A stretch of 64,000 nt of DNA from the NCBI GenBank assembly GCA_029194675.1, contig JARFXP010000008.1, positions 1-64,000 of the forward strand, given 5' to 3'. The translations under genes and the position numbers were made by a program. The DNA comes from Nitrospira sp. (GTDB lineage Bacteria; Nitrospirota; Nitrospiria; Nitrospirales; Nitrospiraceae). Position 1 is the first letter of the stretch. Each line of letters starts with the position of its first letter. This document shows positions 8,168 through 17,316 of this stretch, piece by piece. The notes under the pieces were generated by a model. It was not told the origin of the DNA. It saw only the letters and a program-made list of their open reading frames with translations, and did not search any database.

Positions 8168-8320
8168 ACGGGTGGGAGCATGTCACGCCGAGGAAACTGT
8201 TGGGACAATGCCTGTGTCGAGAGCTTCTTTGGAACCTTGCAACGGAAACTCATTCATCTCATCGCCAGTACCGAGAGCGGGCGGAGGCAGTGCAGGAGAT
8301 CTTCGAGAGGCCAGGACGGC
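8168..8320 (+). pseudogene. IS3-family transposase OrfB fragment
   Basis: The plus strand reads [21 protein letters not shown], the very conserved segment of IS3 OrfB around the catalytic Glu (NACVESFF), then shifts frame and continues with a match to the usual [10 protein letters not shown]. Only about 50 codons remain, with no start and no DD part of the DDE triad. It abuts the MITE end at 8167, suggesting the element truncated or captured it. Confidence 0.7.
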
Positions 8321-9238
8321 TGTTGCGTAACCTGGGGTCCGCGAAACCGAGAATCATGCGCCGGTCGATGGCCTCTCGAACAAGAATTACTGTTGTCCTG
8401 TGAAGGCAGCTTTCCCATTGCAAGTTGACTTGACAGGCATAGTTTATTAGAAAGTTAACTATCTCGGTCATGCCGGGACGACGATAGCTTGTTGAGGCTT
8501 TAGATCAGGCAGATGGGAAGCATGATCTATGAGCAATTGTTTTTCAGATAGATTGAGGTGCTACGAGAGACGATGATACGGACTTTGTACGAAGTCAAAC
8601 CACCAAAGGCAAGCAGAATATCTGACGCACCGGAGCGGAGTATTTCTTGCCACTGTGGCAGGAACAGAAGGCTATCCGACGCAGGGTAAGCACCATAATT
8701 TGTGAGGATTACCGACATCCTTTCAGTTCGGGGAGCTGCTGATCAGTCAAAAACCGATGCACCCTGGTTCGTTCCTGGTTGAGTTGGTTTTTCCGGGTAT
8801 CTATTCGCCCGAATCAATCTGTCGGAGGATTATCGAGCGGTGTCCTAGGCCAAAGAGGTTCGGAAAATCGTGGAGTTCGGTGCGCCTCAGGTGGAGGTCG
8901 ACGCTACGATGATTCTTGCCATCAAGAGTAGAATGGCCAATTCTGAAGCTTGCGCACTGGAGAGGCCAAAGGGGCTAGGTAGTGTCCAACGTCTTCAAAT
9001 TTAAGACGGGCCATTCGTCGGACTTGAGGCCGTGTTTATGCGAGAGGATGTCAGGACGTCAAAGGGTGATGGTGCTTTTGCGCACACTTGCCCTCCAGCC
9101 ACGGGTTGTGTTGGAAATCAAACAACTGATTCCACAAGCTGCACCATGGAACTCCGTAGGTTCCGATTATCGATTCGTTCTTAAAATTTTCGCGGGATTC
9201 GTTCCAATGTTGGAGCCTGACGTAAGGAGGAACTGAGC
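8321..9238. other. Long gene-free region before the polysaccharide locus
   Basis: About 900 bases with no supportable gene on either strand. Base composition is more A/T-rich in places (8430-8760), as expected for a regulatory or decayed region. The first locus gene has a clear ribosome site (TAAGGAGGAACTGAGC) just before 9239. I looked for, and did not find, a JUMPstart/ops-like GGCGGTAG element or a clear -24/-12 promoter. Confidence 0.4.
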
Positions 9239-10012
9239 ATGAAGGCAGTAATTCTCGCAGGAGGATGGGGAACTCGACTGTCCGAAGAGACGACGCTGCG
9301 ACCGAAGCCTATGGTGGAAATCGGTGGAAAACCGATCCTGTGGCATATCATGAAGATTTATTCGGCATACGGCATAAAGGAATTTGTGATCGGTCTTGGC
9401 TACAAGGGAGAGATGATCAAGGACTACTTCCTCAACTTCTATGCTTTCAATAAAGATATTTCGGTCGATCTTGAAAGTGGAAAGACAACGATTCATGATG
9501 GAAAGCGGCACGAAGATTGGAAAGTGCATCTCGTCGATACCGGTCTGCACACTCAGACGGGAGGTCGGCTCAAACAGCTGAAGAAATGGATAGGCGAGAA
9601 CGAAACGTTCTTGTTTACGTATGGAGACGGCGTTTCAGATGTCGACGTTCAAGCCACTATTAAGTTCCACAAGTCTCACGGAAAGTTAGCCACGGTGACG
9701 ACAGTCCTGCCTCCTGCTAGATTCGGACGGCTTGTGTTTGATCAAGATCACATCGTCGACTTCAAAGAAAAACCTCATGGCGAGGAAGGCTGGATCAATG
9801 GCGGTTTCTATGTTCTCGAGCATAAGGCCATAGATTATATTAAAGGTGATGAGACTGTATGGGAGAGAGATCCGATCCAGCAGCTCACGAAAGATAATCA
9901 ATTGATGGGCTATCGACATGATCGTTTCTGGTCCTGTATGGATACGCTGAAAGAGAAGAATTATTTGGAGGAGCTATGGCAATCGTCGAAGGCTCCCTGG
10001 AAGGTATGGTAA
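9239..10012 (+). CDS. rfbF: Glucose-1-phosphate cytidylyltransferase
   Basis: 257 residues, the usual length for RfbF/DdhA. It joins CTP and glucose-1-phosphate to give CDP-glucose, the entry to CDP-deoxy and branched sugars. Visible features: nucleotide-binding loop LAGGWGTRLSEETTLRPKPM at 6-25, the following VEIGGKPILWHIM, the FTYGDGVSDVD metal/nucleotide site near 125-135, and EKPHGEEGWINGGFYV near 178-193. Strong ribosome site before ATG 9239. First gene of a plus-strand run; the next gene is an SDR enzyme 116 bases downstream instead of a classical CDP-glucose 4,6-dehydratase. Confidence 0.93.
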   Translation: MKAVILAGGWGTRLSEETTLRPKPMVEIGGKPILWHIMKIYSAYGIKEFVIGLGYKGEMIKDYFLNFYAFNKDISVDLESGKTTIHDGKRHEDWKVHLVDTGLHTQTGGRLKQLKKWIGENETFLFTYGDGVSDVDVQATIKFHKSHGKLATVTTVLPPARFGRLVFDQDHIVDFKEKPHGEEGWINGGFYVLEHKAIDYIKGDETVWERDPIQQLTKDNQLMGYRHDRFWSCMDTLKEKNYLEELWQSSKAPWKVW

Positions 10013-10128
10013 TCCGTTGATTTCACGATCGGTTCATATGCTTTCGTCCGTCATGTCATAGGACAAGGGATTGCTTGCTCAAACTGTGTTCGCGGCAGCA
10101 CAGGGCGATTAAAAATCGGGGGTAGGGC

Positions 10129-11187
10129 ATGAAGATTTTAGTTACAGGCAACATGGGCTATGTCGGCCCATTGGTACTGCGTCGTTTGCGAGAATCCCAT
10201 CCTCAAGCAACGCTCATCGGCTATGACATGGGTTACTTCGCGCATTGTTTAACGGGTGCGTCACGATTCCCTGAAAGTCGGGCCGATCAGCAATATTTCG
10301 GAGATATCCGACATGTTCATGAGCAGATCTTGCAAGGAATAGACGCTATCGTACATCTCTGCGCTATTTCGAATGATCCTATGGGCGCCACTTTTGAAAA
10401 AGTTACCCTCGATATCAACCATCGAGCAAGTATCGATCTGGCCGGGAAAGCAAAGCAAGCAGGCGTTAAGAAATTTGTCTTCGCATCGAGCTGCAGTGTG
10501 TATGGATTTGCCGAAGGTGGTCCCCGCCGAGAAGAGGATGCGTTGAATCCTCTTACGGCATATGCCAAATCGAAAGTTCAAACTGAGCAAGACCTGGCAT
10601 CGCTTGCATCGGAAGCCTTCACAGCGACCTGTTTGCGGTTTGCAACGGCATGCGGCATGAGCGATCGGCTGCGATTGGATCTTGTGCTGAATGATTTTGT
10701 GGCTAGCGCGCTTGCGTCAAAACGCATCAATATCCTGAGTGATGGGACACCATGGCGTCCATTAATTCACGTCAAAGATATGGCGAGAGCAATCGATTGG
10801 GCCGTGCAGCGAGACCGTCGAGATGGGGGATCCTTTCTGACAATAAACGTGGGAAGCGATACCTGGAATTATCAGGTGAAGGATTTGGCGGTGGCTGTAG
10901 CCAATCTTGTGCCGAACATCGAGGTTTCGATCAATAAAGATGCGCAACCAGATAAACGCTCATATCGTGTAAATTTTGACAAGTTCTCTAAGATGGCACA
11001 AGGATTTCTTCCTATGGTTGACCTTCAGAGTGCTGTGAAGGATCTCCGTGATGGACTCTTGGCCATGCAGTTTCGCGACCATGAGTTCCGGACGGGTGAG
11101 TTGATACGGCTAGTCACACTAAAACGATTGCGGGAGAGTGGGCAGCTGACAGACGACCTTGTGTGGAAGGAGCGAAGCAATGTTTGA
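10129..11187 (+). CDS. NAD-dependent epimerase/dehydratase (extended SDR)
   Basis: 352 residues. N-terminal Rossmann motif GNMGYVGP (variant of GxxGxxG) at 7-14, acidic D34-type region, FASSCSVYG near 121-129 supplying the catalytic Ser, and YAKSK near 145 supplying Tyr and Lys. This family acts on nucleotide sugars; beside rfbF and a C-methyltransferase the substrate is probably a CDP-sugar (inference). Ribosome site GGGGGTAGGGC before ATG 10129. It ends 71 bases before the methyltransferase start. The exact reaction cannot be read from sequence. Confidence 0.85.
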   Translation: MKILVTGNMGYVGPLVLRRLRESHPQATLIGYDMGYFAHCLTGASRFPESRADQQYFGDIRHVHEQILQGIDAIVHLCAISNDPMGATFEKVTLDINHRASIDLAGKAKQAGVKKFVFASSCSVYGFAEGGPRREEDALNPLTAYAKSKVQTEQDLASLASEAFTATCLRFATACGMSDRLRLDLVLNDFVASALASKRINILSDGTPWRPLIHVKDMARAIDWAVQRDRRDGGSFLTINVGSDTWNYQVKDLAVAVANLVPNIEVSINKDAQPDKRSYRVNFDKFSKMAQGFLPMVDLQSAVKDLRDGLLAMQFRDHEFRTGELIRLVTLKRLRESGQLTDDLVWKERSNV

Positions 11188-11258
11188 GGGCGTGGTTGGT
11201 TATCGCGTCAGGTATTGAGCACGGCGCATCATCCTTCGCCAGGGGGGGAAATATCTGT

Positions 11259-12494
11259 ATGGGGCAATCAGGATGTCGGTCTTGCGGAGCGATGCTTGAG
11301 CGTACCTTCGTCGATCTTGGTATGTCTCCATTGGCCAATTCCTACATTAAGCAAGACCAGTTGAATCGTATGGAGCCCTTCTATCCATTGCACGTGTACC
11401 TTTGCGAGAAGTGTTTGTTGGTTCAGTTGAAGCAATTCTCAACGCCGCACGACATTTTTTCAGACTATGCGTATTTTTCATCATTTTCAGATTCCTGGCT
11501 GGCACACGCAAAAACCTATGTCGACATGATCGTGAGTCGATTCCGGTTGGATCGCAGCTCCAAAGTAGTGGAGATCGCCAGCAATGATGGATATCTTTTG
11601 CAGAACTTCGTTCCGCGAGGCATCCCTGTGCTAGGAGTCGAGCCTGCTTCCAATATAGCTGAGGTGGCGAAAAAGAGGGGGATTCATACGAAGGTGGCCT
11701 TCTTCGGAGAGAAGACGGCTCTGGATTTAGTTGCTGACGGCTGGGTTGCTGATCTGATTGTCGGGAACAACGTGCTGGCCCATGTCCCGGATCTGAATGA
11801 TTTCGTGAATGGGCTCAAGGTACTGCTGAAACCGACGGGCCTGATCACCATGGAATTTCCTCATCTGATTCAGCTGATGCAGCAGAACCAGTTCGATACC
11901 ATCTACCATGAACATTTTTCCTATTTTTCTTTCTTGGCGGTCGAGCAGGTGTTTGCTCGTCATGGAATGAAACTGTTCGATGTAGAGGAACTGTCGACTC
12001 ATGGTGGGTCCCTGCGAATCTATGCTTGCCACAAGGACGATGCTTCCAAGCCCATAGAGGTGCGGGCGAAGGAACTGAAATTGCGCGAAGAAGCCGCCGG
12101 ATTTTGTCAGCCGAATCACTACCTGTCGTTTGGCCTGCGAGTTGAGGCGACGAAGAGAAAGTTGCTGTCCTTTCTCATTTCCGCGAAACAGGAGGGTAAG
12201 CGCGTTGTGGGTTATGGGGCTCCTGCAAAAGGCAATACGTTACTCAACTATTGCGGGGTTCGGACGGACCTGATTGACTACACGGTAGACCGGAGTCCAC
12301 ATAAGCAAGGTCATTTTCTGCCGGGCGTGCATATCCCGATTTATGAGCCGGAACGAGTGCGTGACACACGTCCTGATTATCTTCTGATTCTCCCCTGGAA
12401 TATTCGGGAAGAAGTGATGCAGCAGATGAGCTACATTCGGGAGTGGGGAGGGAAGTTTGTCGTTCCGATTCCTGAAGTGCAAGTGCATTCATGA
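11259..12494 (+). CDS. Sugar C-methyltransferase (NovU/TylCIII type, zinc-binding)
   Basis: 411 residues from ATG 11259, chosen because AGGGGGG precedes it and the protein then starts at the zinc-binding module (CRSCGAMLERTF ... LCEKCLLVQL, residues 6-60). Next is a class I SAM domain (VVEIASNDGYLLQNF near 105) and a C-terminal domain with VVGYGAPAKGNTLLNYCG near 315. This three-part layout is that of NDP-hexose C-methyltransferases that put a methyl branch on a keto-sugar. Catalytic His/Glu region is likely YHEHFSYFS near 230. With rfbF this points to a C-branched CDP-sugar. Its TGA overlaps the next ATG (ATGA at 12491), implying coupling. Confidence 0.88.
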   Translation: MGQSGCRSCGAMLERTFVDLGMSPLANSYIKQDQLNRMEPFYPLHVYLCEKCLLVQLKQFSTPHDIFSDYAYFSSFSDSWLAHAKTYVDMIVSRFRLDRSSKVVEIASNDGYLLQNFVPRGIPVLGVEPASNIAEVAKKRGIHTKVAFFGEKTALDLVADGWVADLIVGNNVLAHVPDLNDFVNGLKVLLKPTGLITMEFPHLIQLMQQNQFDTIYHEHFSYFSFLAVEQVFARHGMKLFDVEELSTHGGSLRIYACHKDDASKPIEVRAKELKLREEAAGFCQPNHYLSFGLRVEATKRKLLSFLISAKQEGKRVVGYGAPAKGNTLLNYCGVRTDLIDYTVDRSPHKQGHFLPGVHIPIYEPERVRDTRPDYLLILPWNIREEVMQQMSYIREWGGKFVVPIPEVQVHS

Positions 12495-13038
12495 TCTTCA
12501 CAGAAACTGCTCTCAAGGGTGTATTCCTGATCGATACTGAGCCGTACGAGACGACCGGGGAATGTTCATGAGGACTTGGTGCCAACGGGAGTTCGAGGCT
12601 CATGGACTTCCGATCGCCTGGGTACAGTCAAGCGTTTCGGTGAACACCCGGAAAGGCACCATGCGAGGGCTTCACTATCAATCCGCTCCACATGAGGAAG
12701 TCAAGTTGGTTCGTTGCACGGTGGGCGCCATCTATGATGTCATCGTCGACTTACGGCCTGCATCGCCGACGTACTGTCAGCACGTCGGCATAACGCTCTC
12801 GGTAGACAATCGCCGGGCCGTCTACATTCCGAAATGTTGTGCCCATGGGTTTCTCACACTCGAACACGACACCGAAGTGTCGTACTCCATGTCGGAGTTC
12901 CAGGTACCGGCTAGTGCTCGAGGATTTCGATGGGATGATCCTGCGTTCAACATTGCCTGGCCTGCACCGATTTTGGTCATGTCGGAGAAGGATCGAATGT
13001 GGCCGACACTTCACAAACACAGCGCATTGCCATCATGA
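12491..13038 (+). pseudogene. rfbC: dTDP-4-dehydrorhamnose 3,5-epimerase-like gene with a frameshift near the start
   Basis: The ATG at 12491 overlaps the preceding stop and reads MIFTETALKGVFLIDTEPYE, the usual RmlC opening, but this frame stops at 12569. The rest of the protein is in another frame from about 12550 (DRGMFMRTWCQREFEAHGL). One missing base near 12551 explains it. The body is a normal cupin epimerase: MRGLHYQ with the active-site His, KLVRCTVGAIYDVIVDLR, and YIPKCCAHGFLTLEHD. A rescue start at ATG 12562 would omit the first strands. It ends at 13038, overlapping the next ATG. Role: epimerising a 4-keto sugar. Sequencing error, real pseudogene or recoding cannot be separated here. 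Confidence 0.75.
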
Positions 13039-14363
13039 CATTAGACGGGCCCAGAGAGGCATCGAGAGGTGAAGAGTTAGGCAAAGAGATGCATAACTTC
13101 ATGGTGGAGCTTTATCCGATATGCCGGAGTATTACCGGTGAGGGTGTCAGAGAAACCATTCGAGCGATCCGAAACCGCATTCCGCTTGAGATGCATGAGG
13201 TTCCGAGCGGAACCAAGGTGTTTGATTGGACAGTTCCGTTGGAGTGGAACGTAACCGATGCCTATGTCATGAACCGGGATGGGAAGCGAGTCATCGATTT
13301 CAAGGCACATAATTTACATCTGATGAGTTACAGTGCGCCGGTTAGAAAAAAGATGTTTCTGGCAGAACTGAACCCCCATTTATTCACACTACAAGATCAT
13401 CCAGAGTGGATCCCTTACCGAACTTCCTATTACAAGGAGAACTGGGGCTTTTGTCTTCGCCATGCAGATTTTGAACGATTGTGCGATGACGAATACGAGG
13501 TCGTCATCGATTCGAGTCTTCAGGCTGGTTCGCTTACTTATGGCGAGGCCTATTTGCCGGGTGAAATGTCTGATGAGATTCTTGTCTCATGTCATGTGTG
13601 CCATCCTTCTATGTGCAACGACAATTTGTCTGGTATCACGGTGGCAGTGAAGTTGGCGGAAACCATGGCTACACGAACCAGACGATATTCATACCGTTTT
13701 CTTTTCATTCCAGGAACAATTGGGTCGATTACATGGCTGGCCAAGAACGAACAGATGGTGTCTCGCATTAAACATGGGCTCGTCTTGACAGGGGTAGGCG
13801 ATGCGGGGAACATTACCTACAAGAAGAGTCGCCAAGGCAATGCCGAGATCGACCGAGCGATGGCGCATGTGCTGAGACATTCTGGAGAGACTTATACCGT
13901 CATCGACTTTTTCCCTTATGGGTATGATGAGCGGCAGTATTGTTCTCCTGGGTTTGACCTGCCTGTTGGATGTTTTATGCGTGCCCCGCATGGCCAATAT
14001 CCGGAGTATCACTCCTCTGCAGATGATCTAGACTTTGTGAAGGCGGACTCTCTTGCCCAGTCGTATACCCGATGCCTGAGGGTGTTTGAGGTCTTGGAAG
14101 GGAATAGAACATACATGAATCAAAACCCGAAATGCGAACCGCAATTGGGTCGGCGAGGGCTCTATCGTGCCGTTGCCGGTCAACAAGAAAAGCAATGGAC
14201 GGAATTGGCTCTCTTCTGGGTCTTGAATGTGTCCGATGGACACCATACACTGCTTGATATTGCGGAACGCGCCGATCTTTCGTTCGGCCACATTCAATCC
14301 GCAGCCGAAGCGCTCTTGGAGGTTGGACTATTGAAAGAATGTCGAGCATCTGGAAACTCCTAA
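13035..14363 (+). CDS. DUF4910 aminopeptidase-like protein with winged-helix C-terminus
   Basis: 442 residues; ATG 13035 overlaps the stop of the epimerase gene. It belongs to the DUF4910 (with DUF2172) family: an M28-peptidase-like fold with metal-site motifs SCHVCHPSMCNDNLSG near 186-201, and EYHSSADDLDF near 325. The last ~80 residues (LFWVLNVSDGHHTLLDIAER...) look like a winged-helix module. These proteins recur in nucleotide-sugar and surface-glycan clusters; their reaction is not established, and a peptidase or amide-hydrolase role is inferred from the fold only. Translational coupling to neighbours indicates a role in the same pathway. Confidence 0.85.
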   Translation: MTLDGPREASRGEELGKEMHNFMVELYPICRSITGEGVRETIRAIRNRIPLEMHEVPSGTKVFDWTVPLEWNVTDAYVMNRDGKRVIDFKAHNLHLMSYSAPVRKKMFLAELNPHLFTLQDHPEWIPYRTSYYKENWGFCLRHADFERLCDDEYEVVIDSSLQAGSLTYGEAYLPGEMSDEILVSCHVCHPSMCNDNLSGITVAVKLAETMATRTRRYSYRFLFIPGTIGSITWLAKNEQMVSRIKHGLVLTGVGDAGNITYKKSRQGNAEIDRAMAHVLRHSGETYTVIDFFPYGYDERQYCSPGFDLPVGCFMRAPHGQYPEYHSSADDLDFVKADSLAQSYTRCLRVFEVLEGNRTYMNQNPKCEPQLGRRGLYRAVAGQQEKQWTELALFWVLNVSDGHHTLLDIAERADLSFGHIQSAAEALLEVGLLKECRASGNS

Positions 14364-14376
14364 TGGAGAATGGATT

Positions 14377-15297
14377 ATGAATGCTATCTATTATGACCCT
14401 CCATTCTCGGATGAACGCCGCCGGGAAGAGTTATATCAAGGCCAGCTGCTCGTATATTCTCCGAGGAGGAGTACTCTCGCGTTTATCGAATTCGCCAGAA
14501 AATTGATCAAGGAAGCTTTTGCTCCTTATGATCCGGAGACGGCTCAACGACATCTTTCCGTTGAGCAGTACGCCGACCTCCTTGGGAAGCTGAAGCCGAA
14601 TTTTATCCATCATTCCGAATCGAAAGCACTCATGCGGGACATTTTTGACGAGCTGGGCTGTGATCTTGAGAAGACCTATTTTGATGTGCCGAAGATGCGA
14701 AGCTCTACCAGCGATAATTATCTGACGACGGGAATTGCTTATGCCTGGCATCCACATCGAGATACGTGGTATTCGGCGCCACCATGCCAAATCAATTGGT
14801 GGATCCCGATCTATGATATCCAATCGAACAATGCCATGGCTTTTCATCCACGGTACTGGAACGTTCCGGTAAAGAACAGCTCCAAGGGGTATAATTATTA
14901 TGCGTGGAACCAGCAAAATCGCGGAGCACATGTCGCCCAGTTCCTAAAAGAAGATCCCAGGCCGCTACCAAAGCCGACCGAATCGCTTGTGCTTGACCCC
15001 CAGATTCGCCTCATCGTGCCGGCGGGAGGCATCATTTTATTTTCGGCGGCCCAGATGCACTCGAGTGTGCCCAATACTTCGGGGAAAACTCGCTTCAGCA
15101 TAGACTTTCGTGTTGTGAATCTTGATGATGTAGCAGGAAGGAAAGGAGCCCCACGGGTGGATGAAGCGTGCACCGGAACCACCATGAGGGATTATTTAAG
15201 GGCTAGCGATCTCTCACATATCCCTGCCGACCTTGTGTCACTCTATGATGACGAAACTGCCGATGCCGGTGTGCTGACATATCAACATAAGCTGTAA
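14377..15297 (+). CDS. 2-oxoglutarate/Fe(II) oxygenase (phytanoyl-CoA dioxygenase-like)
   Basis: 306 residues. Iron ligands can be seen: HRD in WHPHRDTWYSAPP near 127-139 and a distal His in AAQMHSSVPNTSGKTRFSID near 228-247, with the Arg of KTRFS placed to bind 2-oxoglutarate. WWIPIYDIQSNNAM fits the family's middle strand. Such enzymes hydroxylate or otherwise oxidise small molecules; here a sugar or lipid-linked sugar is the plausible substrate (inference). It starts 13 bases after the DUF4910 gene and is likely in the same transcript. Confidence 0.8.
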   Translation: MNAIYYDPPFSDERRREELYQGQLLVYSPRRSTLAFIEFARKLIKEAFAPYDPETAQRHLSVEQYADLLGKLKPNFIHHSESKALMRDIFDELGCDLEKTYFDVPKMRSSTSDNYLTTGIAYAWHPHRDTWYSAPPCQINWWIPIYDIQSNNAMAFHPRYWNVPVKNSSKGYNYYAWNQQNRGAHVAQFLKEDPRPLPKPTESLVLDPQIRLIVPAGGIILFSAAQMHSSVPNTSGKTRFSIDFRVVNLDDVAGRKGAPRVDEACTGTTMRDYLRASDLSHIPADLVSLYDDETADAGVLTYQHKL

Positions 15298-15347
15298 CAC
15301 CGCCCATGATGACTGTGAAGTTTGATTTTAGATGATCAAATGACCAG

Positions 15348-16199
15348 ATGAGAGGTGGGACCAATCGGCGGAACGAAGTAGTGGCGGTACTTCCTGCAGC
15401 TGGCAGATCTCTTCGACTGGCTCCGCTTCCATGCAGCAAAGAAATCCTTCCTGTCGGATTGCAGGCCATGGCTGGTCTCCAAGGGCCACGCTTCAGGGTG
15501 GTCAGTCACTATCTGCTTGAATCTTTACAACGAGCGGGTGTTCGGAAGGGTTTTATCGTCATTCGGCAGGGCAAATGGGATATTCCAGCTTACTGGGAAG
15601 GCGGGAGCATGTTAGGGATGAACCTGGCCTATGTAGTAATTGAGAGTTCGAGTGGTCCGCCTGATACGATCGATCGGGCATATCCCTTCGTGAAGGACAA
15701 AATCATAGCGTTCGGCTTCCCAGATATTATTCTTCGTCCGCAAGATGTATTTGGTAAACTACTGGATCGGTTGGATTGCTCTGGAGGCGACGTGGTGTTG
15801 GCGCTGTTCCCTGCACATGACGCCAAGGCCATGGACATGATCGATATTGACGCGGCGTTTCGCGTTCGTGCGATTCATCTAAAGCCAAGAACATCACGGC
15901 TACGATATGCTTGGTTGTGCGCCGTGTGGACACCTGTGTTTACGGAGTTTATGCATCAGTTTTTGCGCCGGGTGAAACGAGGGGAAAAGGCTGGGGTGGT
16001 TGGTAATCGCAGAATCGATGCTCAGGGTGACATTCCGATGGGAGTCGTACTGAAAGCGGCGGTGAAGGCTCAACTCAAGGTCGAGGGAGTCACATTCCCG
16101 ACAGGGCGGTATATTGATATCGGCACTCCCCATGCCCTTTCCATGGTTCACCGGTTCGTATCCCATCATGCTCAGCCATTTTATTTGGCGGTAGAGTGA
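15348..16199 (+). CDS. Sugar-1-phosphate nucleotidyltransferase
   Basis: 283 residues. The N-terminus has the NTP-transferase signature, here LPAAGRSLRLAPLPCSKEIL (G-x-G-x-R pattern with AAGRSLR and Lys), followed by a long mixed domain with FGFPDIIL near 122 and DIGTPHALSMV near 258, typical of RfbA/GalU-like enzymes. It would make an NDP-sugar; the base and sugar cannot be told from sequence. A second such enzyme beside rfbF suggests that more than one sugar donor is made. Ribosome site not obvious; ATG 15348 is the first in-frame start. Confidence 0.75.
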   Translation: MRGGTNRRNEVVAVLPAAGRSLRLAPLPCSKEILPVGLQAMAGLQGPRFRVVSHYLLESLQRAGVRKGFIVIRQGKWDIPAYWEGGSMLGMNLAYVVIESSSGPPDTIDRAYPFVKDKIIAFGFPDIILRPQDVFGKLLDRLDCSGGDVVLALFPAHDAKAMDMIDIDAAFRVRAIHLKPRTSRLRYAWLCAVWTPVFTEFMHQFLRRVKRGEKAGVVGNRRIDAQGDIPMGVVLKAAVKAQLKVEGVTFPTGRYIDIGTPHALSMVHRFVSHHAQPFYLAVE

Positions 16200-16314
16200 A
16201 GGGCGTGGGTGGCCTATATTGGGGTTGCAGGAAGGGCAGGCGGGATGACGTGGATACCTCGATACCTTGCATCGTTTGGATGAGGGGCGAATCTGTAGGA
16301 GCGCTGTTATACTT

Positions 16315-17231
16315 ATGGGGGTGATAAAAAAATCATAAAAGTTTGCGTCAGGAGACTTCGTCGTTGGCTCGATGAAGAGGAGCAGGTTACGGGTGGCGAG
16401 GTTATATTTGACAACATATACGAATGGCTGAGGTCGAGTTTTTCGAAATTAGCGAGGGATCCAGTCTGTAAGAAACATGAAGCGTATATCTGGTGCGTGC
16501 TTCAGGGAGCAGCGCTTGGAAAGGTCTTGGGGTATGGAAGAATTTCGGTGATCGAGTTTGGCGTAGCGGGGGGGCGGGGTTTGCTTGCTATGGAGAGAGC
16601 AGCGGAGCTGGTTGAACCAATGGTGAGTATTGGGATTGATGTCTATGGGTTTGACGCGGAAAGAGGGCTTCCTAAGCCACAAGATTACCGCGACCTACCG
16701 AATAGATTCTTCGATGGGCAGTATCCCATGGATAGGCAGGAACTGGAAAAGCGTTTGCGCCGTGCCCGGTTAATGCTGGGGTTGGTCGAACAGACTGTCC
16801 CGGACTTTCTGGCTTCAAGACCAGCTCCCATCGCATTTGTCTCAGTTGATCTCGACTTCTACAGCTCGACCAAGAACGCGTTTAAGATATTTGAAATGGA
16901 CGAGCGCCTGCTGTTGCCTAGGGTTCTCTGTTATTGTGACGACATTCTCGGATACACGTACGGTGACTATAACGGCGAAAGGTTGGCGATGTCCGATTTC
17001 AAAGCCAACTTCTCTATGCGTAAGTTCTCTCCCGTATACGGGTTGAAATACTATGTGCCCCCTCAGAACAGGAACAGTGCCTGGAGGGACAAGTTTTATT
17101 TTCTGCACGTATTCGATCATGCCCTGTATAACCATCCCGATTCGCTGCGCAAGAGTACGCGCATCGATCTGACCGGGAAGCGGGAGACGGGCGTCGTTGC
17201 AGCGACTGGGTACCAAGACGTCGACAAGTAA
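16315..17231 (+). CDS. TylF-type O-methyltransferase, frame interrupted at a poly-A run
   Basis: The body (from GTG 16497, 244 residues) reads like macrocin O-methyltransferase (TylF) enzymes: VIEFGVAGGRGLLAM is the SAM site, FVSVDLDFYSSTKNAF the DxD region, and CDDILGYTYGDYNG the metal/catalytic loop. Coding-like sequence extends 60 codons further upstream (EEEQVTGGEVIFDNIYEWLR...) without any start in that frame. ATG 16315 opens MGVIKK and would join this frame if the A-run at 16326-16332 had eight instead of seven bases. So there is either one missing base (assembly error or mutation) or polymerase slippage. Probably methylates a sugar hydroxyl. Confidence 0.65.
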
Positions 17232-17316
17232 TTCTCGCGTGTCTGAAGCAGTCTCGGAAGACGTGTATAATTTGAGCGTTGGGTTCGGCGCAGGCGCTGT
17301 GCCAACAGAAAGCACG

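Noticed and set aside
8090-8428. 112-aa plus-strand frame as an intact gene
   Set aside because: It joins MITE sequence to an IS3 OrfB remnant and shifts frame inside; kept only as a transposase fragment.
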